Position numbers and translations under genes: made by a program. The notes under the pieces were generated by a model. That model did not search any database. It was not told where the DNA came from and worked only from the letters and a program-made list of their open reading frames with translations. Positions 44,449 to 53,267 of a stretch of 64,000 nucleotides of DNA are shown here, one piece after another. This DNA is from Bacteroidia bacterium (lineage in GTDB: Bacteria > Bacteroidota > Bacteroidia > B-17B0 > Aurantibacillaceae): positions 124,001 through 188,000 of the forward strand of contig JALHRL010000002.1 of the NCBI GenBank assembly GCA_022841465.1, read 5' to 3'. Within the stretch, counting starts at the first letter, position 1, and every line of letters begins with the position of its first letter.

Positions 44449-44928
44449 ATGAAAATATTTAAAACATTACTAATTACCATTATTGGTTTTGCGGGTTTTA
44501 ACCTAAATGCACAAGAAAACATTGAAATGTCGCTAAGTGTAATGTATAACGGCAAGCCGGTTTGCGGACACGAAATAACAATAAAAGCCGGAGGTACAAC
44601 ACTTGGTAAAGGCAGCACTGATAGTGAAGGGAACGTAAAGTTTTCGGGTGTTATTTTAAATGTAAAAGACATTAACGTTTATGGTTATAAAAAAACAAAA
44701 AACGGTGAAAAAAAATGGAGTTTAGAAGGACATGTGAAACTTGACGATAACTATCACTCCGATATTAAAATGGAAGTGTATATAAAGGAAGCGGCAAAAG
44801 ACTCGGGTTTATCGGAAGGGATGCTTGCCGGTGCTTGGGGCTTAACTTTTAATTGCGATGGCACAGAAGAAGCTAAAACAGAAGGTGGTGATGGAGGAAT
44901 GAATTTAAATGATTTGTTTGGGAAGTAA
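44449..44928 (+). CDS. Small secreted protein of unknown family (paralogue 1)
   Basis: 159 aa. The signal peptide (about 1-21) ends LNAQE. The mature part has NGKPVCGHEITIKAGG, LGKGSTDSEGNV, DINVYGYKKTKNGEKKWSL, HVKLDD, then YIKEAAKDSGLSEGMLAGAWG and a glycine-rich acidic tail. The first half reads like an Ig-like/carboxypeptidase-regulatory beta-sandwich (a GKG-x-T-x-x-x-G turn). Two Cys (in VCGH and FNCDG) may pair. I recognise no named family. The adjacent gene encodes a paralogue with the same blocks, so the pair arose by tandem duplication. Confidence 0.75.
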   Translation: MKIFKTLLITIIGFAGFNLNAQENIEMSLSVMYNGKPVCGHEITIKAGGTTLGKGSTDSEGNVKFSGVILNVKDINVYGYKKTKNGEKKWSLEGHVKLDDNYHSDIKMEVYIKEAAKDSGLSEGMLAGAWGLTFNCDGTEEAKTEGGDGGMNLNDLFGK

Positions 44929-44967
44929 TATTGTACCGGTCACTAACTTGTTTCTTATAACCAATTC

Positions 44968-45414
44968 TTGAAAAACATATATCCTAATATTTTATTATCG
45001 TTTTTTTTTAAACGTTTTATTTTTCTTTCTATAATTTTAATTGGGCACAATTACTCCTTTTCACAAACAAAAAGTACTGTAACAATTACCTTTTTATTTA
45101 ACGGTAAACCCGTGTGCGGACACGATATTATTTTAAAAGATGATGAAATAGTTTTAGGAAAAGGGAAAACTACAAATGATGGTGTTTTAAAAATTGATAG
45201 TGTGTTATTAAAATATACAGCCGTTGATATATATGGATATAAGATGTCGCGAACGGGTTCAAAAAAATGGAGCTTAATAAAATTAATAGAATTAGATGAT
45301 GATAACAAAGCAACCGTAAACATGGAATATTATGTAAAAATGGTTGCCAAAGAAAGTAAACTTTCCGAATCTTTAATTATTACTGCTTGGGGTGTTGCCG
45401 AAAGTTGTAATTAA
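44968..45414 (+). CDS. Small secreted protein of unknown family (paralogue 2)
   Basis: 148 aa from a TTG at 44968. The signal segment (about 9-33) ends YSFSQ. It shares the order NGKPVCGHDIILKDD, LGKGKTTNDGVL, VDIYGYKMSRTGSKKWSL, IELDDD and YYVKMVAKESKLSESLIITAWG with the preceding gene but lacks its glycine-rich tail, ending WGVAESCN. The two Cys positions are kept. The gap between the genes is 39 nt. No family recognised. Confidence 0.7.
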   Translation: MKNIYPNILLSFFFKRFIFLSIILIGHNYSFSQTKSTVTITFLFNGKPVCGHDIILKDDEIVLGKGKTTNDGVLKIDSVLLKYTAVDIYGYKMSRTGSKKWSLIKLIELDDDNKATVNMEYYVKMVAKESKLSESLIITAWGVAESCN

Positions 45415-45460
45415 TTTCAGTATTATTTTGGGCGCCAATTCGCGCTATCACTTCAAAAAT

Positions 45461-46237
45461 TTATTCTCCTTTAAAAAAGGGTTGTCTCTTTTCTAAAAAT
45501 GCGCTTACTCCTTCGTTGTAATCGTAAGTATTAGCAGCAACAATTTGTTCTACTTTTTCTTGATTTAATTGCTGCTCTAAATTATTATTAAAGCCTTGGT
45601 TTAATAGTTTTTTAGTTAACCACAATCCTTTAGTAGGCATATTTGCCAGGGTTGTTGCTGTTTTAAGCGCTGTTTCCAATAAAAGTTCGTCATCAGAAAC
45701 TTTATAAATCATTCCCATTTGTTCGGCTTCTGTGGCGCCAACTTTATCGCCTAACATCATTAAGGCGCTTGCTTTTCCAAAACCAATAAGCTTAGGTAAA
45801 AAATAAGTTCCTCCGCTATCGGGTATTAAACCAATTTTGCTGAATGCCTGAATAAACGCCGCTGATTTTGCTGCAATAACTACATCACATGCTAATGCAA
45901 TGTTTGCTCCTGCTCCGGCCGCTACGCCATTTACAGCGCAAATTACAGGCTTTTGCAAATTGCGTATTTTTAAAATAATAGGGTTGTAATGTTCTGTAAC
46001 AATTTTTTCTATTCCGGGCCCGTTTTTATCAATAGCCTCAGCTAAATCTTGTCCTGCGCAAAAAGCTTTTCCGTTTCCGGTAATTAAAATTGCTCTAACG
46101 TTTTTATTATTTTGCGCTGCATCTAATTCATTAATTAAATTCAGTGCCATTTCTCTGTTAAAGCTGTTAAACTTATCGGGTCTGTTTAATTTTAAAATTA
46201 AAACATTGTTTTGTGTGTTTGATTCTATAAAACTCAT
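45461..46237 (-). CDS. Enoyl-CoA hydratase/isomerase family protein (PaaG-like)
   Basis: 258 aa from the ATG at 46237; a longer start at 46258 would overlap the upstream gene. GKAFCAGQDLAE (about 59-70) and VICAVNGVAAGAGANIALACD (about 98-118) form the crotonase oxyanion hole. LIPDSGGTYFLPKLIG near 139 carries the PaaG-type catalytic Asp. The Glu typical of true hydratases at the other position is not obvious, so an isomerase-type activity (phenylacetate or unsaturated acyl-CoA) is more likely than hydration. It forms a tight minus-strand pair with a DUF1569 gene. No other phenylacetate gene is in the window. Confidence 0.88.
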   Translation of the reverse strand: MSFIESNTQNNVLILKLNRPDKFNSFNREMALNLINELDAAQNNKNVRAILITGNGKAFCAGQDLAEAIDKNGPGIEKIVTEHYNPIILKIRNLQKPVICAVNGVAAGAGANIALACDVVIAAKSAAFIQAFSKIGLIPDSGGTYFLPKLIGFGKASALMMLGDKVGATEAEQMGMIYKVSDDELLLETALKTATTLANMPTKGLWLTKKLLNQGFNNNLEQQLNQEKVEQIVAANTYDYNEGVSAFLEKRQPFFKGE

Positions 46238-46247
46238 AGTAAAAAAT

Positions 46248-46706
46248 TTAAACTCCAAATTGATTTAAGTGATGATGCAAATGTTTAGCCAGTAAAATAT
46301 TCCATTCAGTAGAATTCATTTCGCCAAATAAACTATGCAATTTATTTTTTATTGCCGTTTCTCCCAATTCGTTAAACGTTTTAATTTTATTAATTAAAAT
46401 AGTTTTTTCTTTTTCAAATTCAACCGCATCAACAATTTCTGCTTCTTTAAAAGTTGGCAAACTTCTTTTAAAATCCTTTTCACCTAAGGCTTGTTTTCGG
46501 GCAGATTTTCCAAAGAAAAATTTAAAAACAGCATTAGTTGTAGCCGCTAACGTTCCGTCAGCCATTTCAAAGGGTTTTTGGCAATGGCATAACATTTGTG
46601 CCACATTCATTTTTCCCCACAACGCCTTTGTTTGTGGTGTTAATTTATTAATGCGGTTAATGTAATAATCGCAATCTTCTTTATTAAATAAGTTTAAATG
46701 CGTCAT
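46248..46706 (-). CDS. DUF1569 family protein (DinB-like fold)
   Basis: 152 aa. WGKMNVAQMLCHCQKPFEMADG (about 31-52) and STEWNILLAKHLHHHLNQFGV at the C-terminus are typical of DUF1569, a four-helix DinB-like fold with metal-binding histidines (His 42 region and the terminal HHH). Relatives are thought to be thiol- or metal-dependent transferases, but function is not established. It ends 10 nt before the start of the enoyl-CoA hydratase-like gene and abuts the arginase gene with no gap. Confidence 0.85.
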   Translation of the reverse strand: MTHLNLFNKEDCDYYINRINKLTPQTKALWGKMNVAQMLCHCQKPFEMADGTLAATTNAVFKFFFGKSARKQALGEKDFKRSLPTFKEAEIVDAVEFEKEKTILINKIKTFNELGETAIKNKLHSLFGEMNSTEWNILLAKHLHHHLNQFGV

Positions 46707-47660
46707 TTAAAAATCGTGACTTAATTGATTGGTTGCTTTTTGTAAAATTTCAAAAGCGTTTTCTGCCATTAAATTTTCGCGATCTAATGTTGGATTAATT
46801 TCAACCATTTCAAAACAGCATATTTTTTTGCTTCGCATAATGTAATAGATAAGGTTACCGGCTTCTTTTTCCGTAATTCCGTTTGGCACAGGTGTGCCGG
46901 TTCCGCTACTTATACGGCTATCCATACTATCTACATCAAAACTTACATAAATTAAATCGCAATGTTCTAAGTAATTTAATGCTTCAATAGCAATACGCTC
47001 TACTGCCTTTTTTCTTATTTCAGGCAATCCAAAAACGCGTACTTTATTCTTTTTGATGAGGTAATCTTCTTGCGGTTCAAAATCGCGTAATGCAATAAAG
47101 ACAAGGTCGTTGTAATTTATTTTAGGACTAATTCCGCCCAAGTTTTTCAGCTTTTCCCAATATTCAATGGTTTCATCGTCGAGTTTATTTTGCTGCCTAT
47201 CTTTATTATCTTCCCCTAAAACACAGGCAATTGGCATACCGTGCATATTTCCACTTGGGGTGGTGTACGGACTATGGATATCAGCATGAGCATCTATCCA
47301 AATTACTCCAAGTCGCTTTGTGGGGTTAGCCATTCTTATTCCGCTTATGGTTCCAAGAGCAGAACTGTGATCGCCGGCTATAACTATAGGTACCTCATCC
47401 TTCGTTAAAATTTTCTGAATTTCTTTGGCAATTCGTTCATTTAAAGAATAAATACCTTTAATTCTTTTAGCATAATCGTGCACTACCGGCTCTAGTAGTA
47501 AGTGATTTTCAGTAGGTATTTCAACCGTTTTAAACTTCTTAAAAAACGGACTACCAAAATCTAGTGCTGCAATTTTAATAGCATCTATACCCATACTAGA
47601 GCCTCTGGTTCCTGCACCAATTTCACTCTTAACTTCAACAATCTTAATTGGTTTTATCAT
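46707..47660 (-). CDS. rocF: Arginase
   Basis: 317 aa. GDHSSALGTISG (about 96-107), WIDAHADIHSPYTTPSGNMHG (about 121-141) and SFDVDSMDSRISSGTGTPVP (about 231-250) are the three manganese-binding blocks. The TTPSGNMHG form fits arginase over agmatinase. It hydrolyses arginine to ornithine and urea in the cytoplasm. It is divergent, with a 95-nt gap, from an arginine decarboxylase gene that competes for the same substrate; the shared gap could hold a common regulator site. The next gene downstream (DUF1569) starts immediately after the stop. Confidence 0.92.
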   Translation of the reverse strand: MIKPIKIVEVKSEIGAGTRGSSMGIDAIKIAALDFGSPFFKKFKTVEIPTENHLLLEPVVHDYAKRIKGIYSLNERIAKEIQKILTKDEVPIVIAGDHSSALGTISGIRMANPTKRLGVIWIDAHADIHSPYTTPSGNMHGMPIACVLGEDNKDRQQNKLDDETIEYWEKLKNLGGISPKINYNDLVFIALRDFEPQEDYLIKKNKVRVFGLPEIRKKAVERIAIEALNYLEHCDLIYVSFDVDSMDSRISSGTGTPVPNGITEKEAGNLIYYIMRSKKICCFEMVEINPTLDRENLMAENAFEILQKATNQLSHDF

Positions 47661-47755
47661 AATTTCTTCTAATTAATTTAACAATTAAGTCTTTTTTGGC
47701 CAAAAGTAATTCACTTACTTTGTTATACTTTACTAATAAGTAACTAACTTACATT

Positions 47756-49159
47756 ATGGCAATAGATAATACGTATACCAACCTAATTCATCAAACATTT
47801 AACTTTCCGCAAGAGGGTTTTGAAGTAAAAGATAACGAGCTGTATTTTAACGACATACCCTTAATGAACATTATAAAACAGTATGGTACACCTTTAAGAA
47901 TCAGTTATTTACCTAAAATATCGTCGCAAATACAAAAGGCTAAACGCATGTTTCACGTTGCAATGGCTAAGGCCGATTACAAAGGAAGCTACGTGTATTG
48001 CTATTGTACTAAAAGTTCTCACTTTAGTTTTGTGTTAGATGAAGTTTTAAAAAACGATGTTCATATTGAAACATCCAGCGCGTTTGATATACAAATTATC
48101 AAAGAACAATTTGAAAAAAAGACCTTAAACAAAGATACATATATTATTTGTAACGGTTATAAGCGAGCCAATTACAAGCAAAACATTTGCGATTTAATTA
48201 ATGATGGTTTTAATGTTATTCCGGTATTAGATCATTTAGATGAAATAGAATATTATAAAAAACATGCGAAAGTAGATAAAGTAAATTTAGGAATTAGAAT
48301 TAGTACAGAAGAAGAGCCCTCTTTTACTTTTTATACTTCACGTTTAGGAATTCGTGATTCTGAAATAATAAGTTTTTACAAAGAAAGAATTCAGAGCAAT
48401 CCTAAATTTAATTTAAAGTTGCTTCACTTTTTTATTAATACCGGTATTAAGGACACCATTTATTACTGGACAGAATTAAACAAGTGCTTAAATATTTATA
48501 AAGAGTTGCGCGAAATTTGTCCTACACTAGATTCATTAAACATTGGCGGAGGAATGCCTATAAGAACTTCCTTAGGTTTTGAATACGATTACGAATACAT
48601 GGTGGAAGAAATTATTTCGCAAATAAAATTATTTTGTACCGAAAATGATTTGCCTGAGCCGGATATTTTTACAGAATTTGGTTCGTACACCGTTGGCGAA
48701 AGTGGCGCAACACTTTATTCTATAATTGATCAGAAAAAACAAAACGACAGAGAAACCTGGTACATGATAGACAGTTCGTTTATTACCACCTTACCGGATA
48801 CTTGGGGAATTAATCAGCGTTTTATTTTATTGGCCATAAACCACTGGGACAAACCATACATTCCTGTTAACCTTGGGGGATTAACATGTGATAGCATGGA
48901 TTACTACAATACCGAAGCACATACCAATCAGGTATTTTTACCTCAAGTAGAAAAAGGACAAAAAGAACCGCAGTATATTGGTTTCTTTCATACCGGTGCA
49001 TACCAAGAAGCATTAAGCGGATATGGTGGAACACAACATTGTTTAATACCTGCGCCAAAACATGTTTTAATAGATTTAAATGAAAACGGTGAATTAAGTA
49101 CCCGTTTATTTGCCAAGGAACAAAGCTATAAAAGCATGATGAAAATTTTGGGATATTAA
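47756..49159 (+). CDS. speA: Arginine decarboxylase (biosynthetic, PLP-dependent fold III)
   Basis: 467 aa, the shorter Bacteroidota form compared with about 630-660 aa of the enterobacterial SpeA. YCYCTKSSHFSFVL near 80-93 contains the PLP lysine, HIETSSAFDIQII follows, NIGGGMPIRTS near 262 and FGSYTVGESG near 305 form the phosphate-binding parts, and GFFHTGAYQEALSGYGG near 414 supplies the active-site aspartate/tyrosine region. It makes agmatine for polyamine synthesis. It is divergent from arginase. A 7-bp tandem repeat begins 11 nt after its stop. Confidence 0.88.
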   Translation: MAIDNTYTNLIHQTFNFPQEGFEVKDNELYFNDIPLMNIIKQYGTPLRISYLPKISSQIQKAKRMFHVAMAKADYKGSYVYCYCTKSSHFSFVLDEVLKNDVHIETSSAFDIQIIKEQFEKKTLNKDTYIICNGYKRANYKQNICDLINDGFNVIPVLDHLDEIEYYKKHAKVDKVNLGIRISTEEEPSFTFYTSRLGIRDSEIISFYKERIQSNPKFNLKLLHFFINTGIKDTIYYWTELNKCLNIYKELREICPTLDSLNIGGGMPIRTSLGFEYDYEYMVEEIISQIKLFCTENDLPEPDIFTEFGSYTVGESGATLYSIIDQKKQNDRETWYMIDSSFITTLPDTWGINQRFILLAINHWDKPYIPVNLGGLTCDSMDYYNTEAHTNQVFLPQVEKGQKEPQYIGFFHTGAYQEALSGYGGTQHCLIPAPKHVLIDLNENGELSTRLFAKEQSYKSMMKILGY

Positions 49160-49169
49160 GAATTAAGGA

Positions 49170-49232
49170 GTGAACAGTAAACAGTGAGCAGTGAGCAGTG
49201 AGCAGTGAGCAGTGAGCAGTGAGCAGTGATTA
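49170..49232. repeat. 7-bp tandem repeat (GTGAGCA) array
   Basis: Nine 7-bp units are readable: GTGAACA, GTAAACA, six perfect GTGAGCA copies (49184-49225) and GTGATTA. It lies between two convergent genes, 11 nt after the arginine decarboxylase stop, and has no coding role there. A pure heptamer is prone to slippage, so copy number may differ between strains. Confidence 0.92.
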
Positions 49233-49269
49233 AGGATAAATTAACTGTACTTCGTAAATCTTAATTCAT

Positions 49270-50775
49270 TTAACTTTTCAGCTCAATGCAAAAAGTAGTT
49301 CCTTTATCTAATTCGCTTTCTTTTACGTAAATTTTTCCGTGGTGATAGTTTTCAATAATTCGTTTGCACAAACTTAAGCCCAAGCCCCAGCCTCTGGTTT
49401 TTGTTGTATAGCCGGGCTTAAACACTTCTTTAAATTTATTTTTTGGAATTCCTTTTCCAGTATCGCTAATTTCTATTTTAATTAATTCCGGTTCTTCAAT
49501 TAAAACTATTTTTAAATCGCCTTTGCCATTCATGGCATCAATGGCATTTTTACAAAGATTTTCTATCACCCACTCAAAAAGTGGTCCACACAAATCTATC
49601 ATTATTTGTTTATCGGGCAATTGAACAGTGTAATTAATGTTTTTAGAACTGCGCTGTTTTAAATAGCTTATACTTTTTGAAAGTAAGGCCACTATATCTT
49701 CATTTACCAAAGTGGGTTGAGAACCTATTTTTGAAAACCTATCGGTAATGGTATTTAAACGATGCACATCATTTTGCATTTCGTTTATAATGTTTTCATC
49801 AACACCCAAACCACGCAAGTGTTCGTTCCAGGCCATTAATGATGAAAGCGGTGTACCTAATTGATGTGCTGTTTCTTTACTCATGCCCACCCAAACTTGG
49901 TCTTGCTCGGCCTTGCGTGCTGTGCTAAATAAAATATAAGCAATTAACAAAAACAAACCAATAACACCAAACTGCACATAGGGGTAATATTTTAATTGTG
50001 TAAGTAAATTAGATTGCGCATAAAAAATATAATTAGTAGTTCCTTCACCTAAATCAATGGGAAGTGGTGCGTTTTCGTTTTTTAATTCTCTTATTTTTTC
50101 CTGAAGTTTTTCGGGTGTATTTATTTCTTCCAAATTAATTTCGCCTGACGCAATTACTTTTGTTTGCGAACTATCGGTGTAAATTACCGGCACATCGGCC
50201 GAGTTTATGGCTACCTCGGTAATAAACGATTTTATTAAGCTATCAAAAACCAATTTAATATCGGCAAACACTTTACTGTCTTTATAATACAAATATTGTT
50301 TTGTTGTTTTGTAAATTTGAATTTCTACCGGCGGGTACAATGTTTTCATTTGCTCCAGCTCACTTTGCATGTAAGCAGGGTCTTTTTCTTTTACCGAATC
50401 GAAATTAATTTTTGCGCTAATTTTTCCTTGCTCATCCGCCAATATCATGGGCACAGTGGTATTATCTTGCAGAACGTACAATAAAAAATTAATTACATTA
50501 TTACTGCTTTCTTTGGTTAATTGCTCAGTAGTTTTAGCATAAAGAATTGCTTTTTTACGTTCTTCTGATTTTATTTTTTCGAAAAGTTGATTGGTAAATT
50601 TTACCAGATTTGCTTTTTTTTGAACGGCTTCGGCCCATAGTTTTACTTTTCGTTTTTCATCATTAGCAATGTGATCAACTAAATTATTGGTGTACCATAA
50701 CGAACCTATAACAATAATAAAAGCAGCTATTGCCAATAACCATTTCCATTTCTGTTTTTGGGTGTAAATGTTCAT
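49270..50775 (-). CDS. Membrane sensor histidine kinase, orphan
   Basis: 501 aa. TM1 is at about 14-30, a helical sensor region runs to about 260, and TM2 is at about 266-285. The dimerisation/phosphoacceptor box VGMSKETAHQLGTPLSSL (His near 307) is followed by the ATPase domain with ENLCKNAIDAM (N box), DTGKGIP (G1) and GWGLGLSLCKRI (G2). The H-box spelling AHQLGTPL is the common Bacteroidota variant. There is no HAMP domain and no neighbouring response regulator gene, so the partner is unknown. The gene stands alone, convergent with arginine decarboxylase and separated from slyD by 140 nt. Confidence 0.93.
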   Translation of the reverse strand: MNIYTQKQKWKWLLAIAAFIIVIGSLWYTNNLVDHIANDEKRKVKLWAEAVQKKANLVKFTNQLFEKIKSEERKKAILYAKTTEQLTKESSNNVINFLLYVLQDNTTVPMILADEQGKISAKINFDSVKEKDPAYMQSELEQMKTLYPPVEIQIYKTTKQYLYYKDSKVFADIKLVFDSLIKSFITEVAINSADVPVIYTDSSQTKVIASGEINLEEINTPEKLQEKIRELKNENAPLPIDLGEGTTNYIFYAQSNLLTQLKYYPYVQFGVIGLFLLIAYILFSTARKAEQDQVWVGMSKETAHQLGTPLSSLMAWNEHLRGLGVDENIINEMQNDVHRLNTITDRFSKIGSQPTLVNEDIVALLSKSISYLKQRSSKNINYTVQLPDKQIMIDLCGPLFEWVIENLCKNAIDAMNGKGDLKIVLIEEPELIKIEISDTGKGIPKNKFKEVFKPGYTTKTRGWGLGLSLCKRIIENYHHGKIYVKESELDKGTTFCIELKS

Positions 50776-50868
50776 TTTTTATTAAACTGTAAATTAAAAG
50801 GCCTATATTCTATTTAGGCATTTTCTTTTATAGTAACGATAAATTTACCTTAATATTATGAAACAAAA

Positions 50869-50896
50869 AAACCTCTTTACAAAAGTAAAGAGGTTT
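50869..50896 (-). terminator. Rho-independent terminator of the SlyD-like gene
   Basis: A perfect 12-bp stem (AAACCTCTTTAC / GTAAAGAGGTTT) with an AAAA loop. Reading the minus strand it is followed by a T-rich run (TTTTGTTT). It lies 19 nt after the stop of the SlyD-like gene. Confidence 0.85.
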
Positions 50897-50914
50897 GTAT
50901 AATAGGTAAACGAA

Positions 50915-51427
50915 TTAATGGTGATGTCCGCCTTTTCCGTGTACGTGTCCGTGATCTAATTCTTCTTCCGTTGCGTCGCGCACTTCTACTACATCTCCAA
51001 CAAAATGTAAATCAAAACCTGCTAAAGGATGATTAAAATCCATTCTCACATGTGCTTCTTCCACTTCCAATACTTTTCCAATTAATTGATTGCCGTCAGC
51101 GTCATGCATTTCAATGTCGTTTCCAACAAATACACGTGCACTGTCAAATTTATCTTCAACAATAAACGCTTTCTTATCAATATTAATAATGTAATCGTTT
51201 TCTACTAAACCGTATGCATTGGCTGCATTAATTTTAAAATCAAATTTATCTCCTGCTTTTTTATTTTGAATGTTCTTCTCAAAATCCGGTAATAGTTGGC
51301 TTACTCCAAATATAAATGCGAAAGGATTTTCAGCGTCTGTTTGTTCAACCAAATTTTCAGGTTCTCCGTTTTTGCTTGCAGTTAAATGATAGTTAACTAC
51401 GGCTACTTTGTTTTCTGTAATTGTCAT
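50915..51427 (-). CDS. slyD: FKBP-type peptidyl-prolyl isomerase, SlyD-like
   Basis: 170 aa. The FKBP halves frame an IF (insert-in-flap) chaperone domain: FAFIFGVSQLLPDFEKNI (about 31-48), then AANAYGLVENDYI, then the inserted domain, then VRMDFNHPLAGFDLHFVGDVVEV (about 127-149), whose NHPLAG is characteristic of SlyD. The tail is His-rich (GHVHGKGGHHH), as in metal-binding SlyD proteins. It catalyses prolyl isomerisation and acts as a chaperone in the cytoplasm. A strong terminator follows at 50869-50896 and another hairpin precedes it at 51451-51478, so it is probably monocistronic. Confidence 0.92.
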   Translation of the reverse strand: MTITENKVAVVNYHLTASKNGEPENLVEQTDAENPFAFIFGVSQLLPDFEKNIQNKKAGDKFDFKINAANAYGLVENDYIINIDKKAFIVEDKFDSARVFVGNDIEMHDADGNQLIGKVLEVEEAHVRMDFNHPLAGFDLHFVGDVVEVRDATEEELDHGHVHGKGGHHH

Positions 51428-51450
51428 TTTTTGTTTTTTTATTGATAAAA

Positions 51451-51478
51451 TAAGCCATTCAAAAAACTGAATGGCTTA
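51451..51478 (-). terminator. Probable terminator of the ALDH gene
   Basis: An 11-bp inverted repeat (TAAGCCATTCA / TGAATGGCTTA) with a 6-nt loop, 22 nt after the ALDH stop on the minus strand, followed by a T-rich stretch (TTTTATCAATAAAA). The stem is AT-moderate, so efficiency is uncertain. Confidence 0.65.
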
Positions 51479-51500
51479 AACTTTTTATAAATATAATAAA

Positions 51501-53027
51501 TTAATTTAAGTCGAACTTAATGCCCTGCGCCAAAGGTAAATCTGCCCCATAATTTACGGTATTTGTTTGGCGGCGCATGTACGCTTTCCAGGCATCGGAG
51601 CCACTTTCGCGACCTCCGCCGGTTTCTTTTTCGCCTCCAAAAGCTCCGCCAATTTCTGCTCCGCTGGTTCCAATATTTACATTGGCAATACCGCAATCGC
51701 TTCCGGCTGCACTCATAAACAATTCGGCTTCTCTTACATTTAATGTCATAATTGCACTTGATAAACCTTGAGGAACATCATTTTGAATTTGAATAGCTTC
51801 TTCAATGCTTTTATATTTTAGCAAATACAAAATGGGAGCAAAAGTTTCGTGCTGCACAATTTCCATATCATTTCTAGCTTCAACAATTGCGGGTTTTACA
51901 TAACAGCCGCTTTCATACCCTTTACCTTCCATAACTCCGCCCGGAACCACAATTTTTCCACCCTCTGTAATTGCGGTTTCAATAGAACTCATGTATGCTT
52001 TTACGGCATTCTTATCAATTAAAGGGCCCACATGATTTCCTTCGTCTAAAGGATTTCCTATTTTTAATTGTGCGTACGCTTTAACTAACTTCTCTTTCAC
52101 GCTATCAAAAATACTTTCATGAATAATTAATCGTCGTGTAGAAGTACACCTTTGACCTGCTGTACCCACTGCTCCAAATACAGCTCCAATAATGGTCATG
52201 TCTAAATCAGCATTTGGTGTTACAATAATTGCGTTGTTGCCACCTAATTCTAAAATACTTTTTCCAAAACGTTCGGCCACTTTTACTCCCACTATTTTTC
52301 CCATACGCGTAGAGCCCGTAGCTGAAATTAAAGGTACATGATGATCGGTAGTTAGCAACTCACCTATTTGATAATCTCCATTTACAATACACGAAATTCC
52401 TTCGGGTAATTTATTTTCTTTGGCAACTTCGTTCCAAATATTTTGGCAAGCAATTGAACACAATGGAGTTTTTTCGGAAGGCTTCCAAATGCAAGTGTTG
52501 CCGCAAATCCAAGCTAATGCAGTATTCCAGCTCCACACCGCAACCGGAAAATTAAACGCACTAATTATTCCCACAACACCCAATGGATGCCATTGCTCCA
52601 TCATGCGATGTTTTGTGCGTTCACTTTGAATAGTTAAGCCATAAAGCTGACGTGATAAACCAACAGCAAAATCGCAAATATCTATCATCTCTTGTACTTC
52701 GCCTAAACCTTCTTGCAATGATTTTCCCATTTCATACGAAACCAATTTACCTAAAGGTGTTTTTTTTGCGCGAAGTTTGTCTCCAAACTGTCTTACAATT
52801 TCACCGCGTTTAGGAGCAGGTATCGTTCTCCAATAATCAAATGCACTTTTTGCGGCATCTATCACTTTAAGGTAATCGGCCTTAGTGGCACCTTTTACTT
52901 TGGCAATTAATTTTCCATCAACCGGGCTATATGATTCAATAACTTCACCACTCGCTAACCAATTGCTTCCGGTACTGCATCCGTCATTTATTTCTTTTAT
53001 TCCTAATGATTTAAGTACATCTTGCAT
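51501..53027 (-). CDS. Aldehyde dehydrogenase, ALDH7-type
   Basis: 508 aa. The N-terminal half has the NAD site and [17 protein letters not shown] (about 160-176). The catalytic Glu is in [10 protein letters not shown] near 260 and the nucleophile Cys in [12 protein letters not shown] near 292. [22 protein letters not shown] near 465 is the ALDH7A1/alpha-aminoadipic-semialdehyde dehydrogenase pattern. In bacteria this type oxidises alpha-aminoadipic semialdehyde or 1-piperideine-6-carboxylate in lysine catabolism. No other lysine-degradation gene is next to it, so substrate assignment is by family only. Confidence 0.9.
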   Translation of the reverse strand: MQDVLKSLGIKEINDGCSTGSNWLASGEVIESYSPVDGKLIAKVKGATKADYLKVIDAAKSAFDYWRTIPAPKRGEIVRQFGDKLRAKKTPLGKLVSYEMGKSLQEGLGEVQEMIDICDFAVGLSRQLYGLTIQSERTKHRMMEQWHPLGVVGIISAFNFPVAVWSWNTALAWICGNTCIWKPSEKTPLCSIACQNIWNEVAKENKLPEGISCIVNGDYQIGELLTTDHHVPLISATGSTRMGKIVGVKVAERFGKSILELGGNNAIIVTPNADLDMTIIGAVFGAVGTAGQRCTSTRRLIIHESIFDSVKEKLVKAYAQLKIGNPLDEGNHVGPLIDKNAVKAYMSSIETAITEGGKIVVPGGVMEGKGYESGCYVKPAIVEARNDMEIVQHETFAPILYLLKYKSIEEAIQIQNDVPQGLSSAIMTLNVREAELFMSAAGSDCGIANVNIGTSGAEIGGAFGGEKETGGGRESGSDAWKAYMRRQTNTVNYGADLPLAQGIKFDLN

Positions 53028-53267
53028 AATTCAGTATTTTGGACATCAAATATAATGAAATATTAATGTTTAAGGTGCTAAAATTTACCTAAAAAAATAA
53101 AGTGCCTAATGTACGTACATTAAGGAAGCCGTTAACCATGTAAAACTATAAAAAATGGGTGTTTGACGAAAATAACAATTGTTTAAAAGGAAATTATGTA
53201 AAAGGTTATCTAATGTTAATGATATAGTAAAATAGTAAATTAATTTGGGTGGTACTTTTGACGGTGT

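Noticed and set aside
46238-46258. Upstream ATG for the enoyl-CoA hydratase-like protein at 46258
   Set aside because: It overlaps the DUF1569 gene, and the family N-terminus fits the ATG at 46237.
47701-47708. TACTTTTG on the minus strand upstream of arginase
   Set aside because: No TTTG/TTG at the expected -33 position, so not reported as a promoter.
49170-49232. CRISPR array
   Set aside because: The unit is only 7 bp with no spacers, and no cas genes are present.
53253-53260. TACTTTTG, a TAnnTTTG match, 7 nt before the SpoIIE gene at 53268
   Set aside because: No -33 element at the right spacing, and the transcript would be leaderless; chance is likely in AT-rich DNA.
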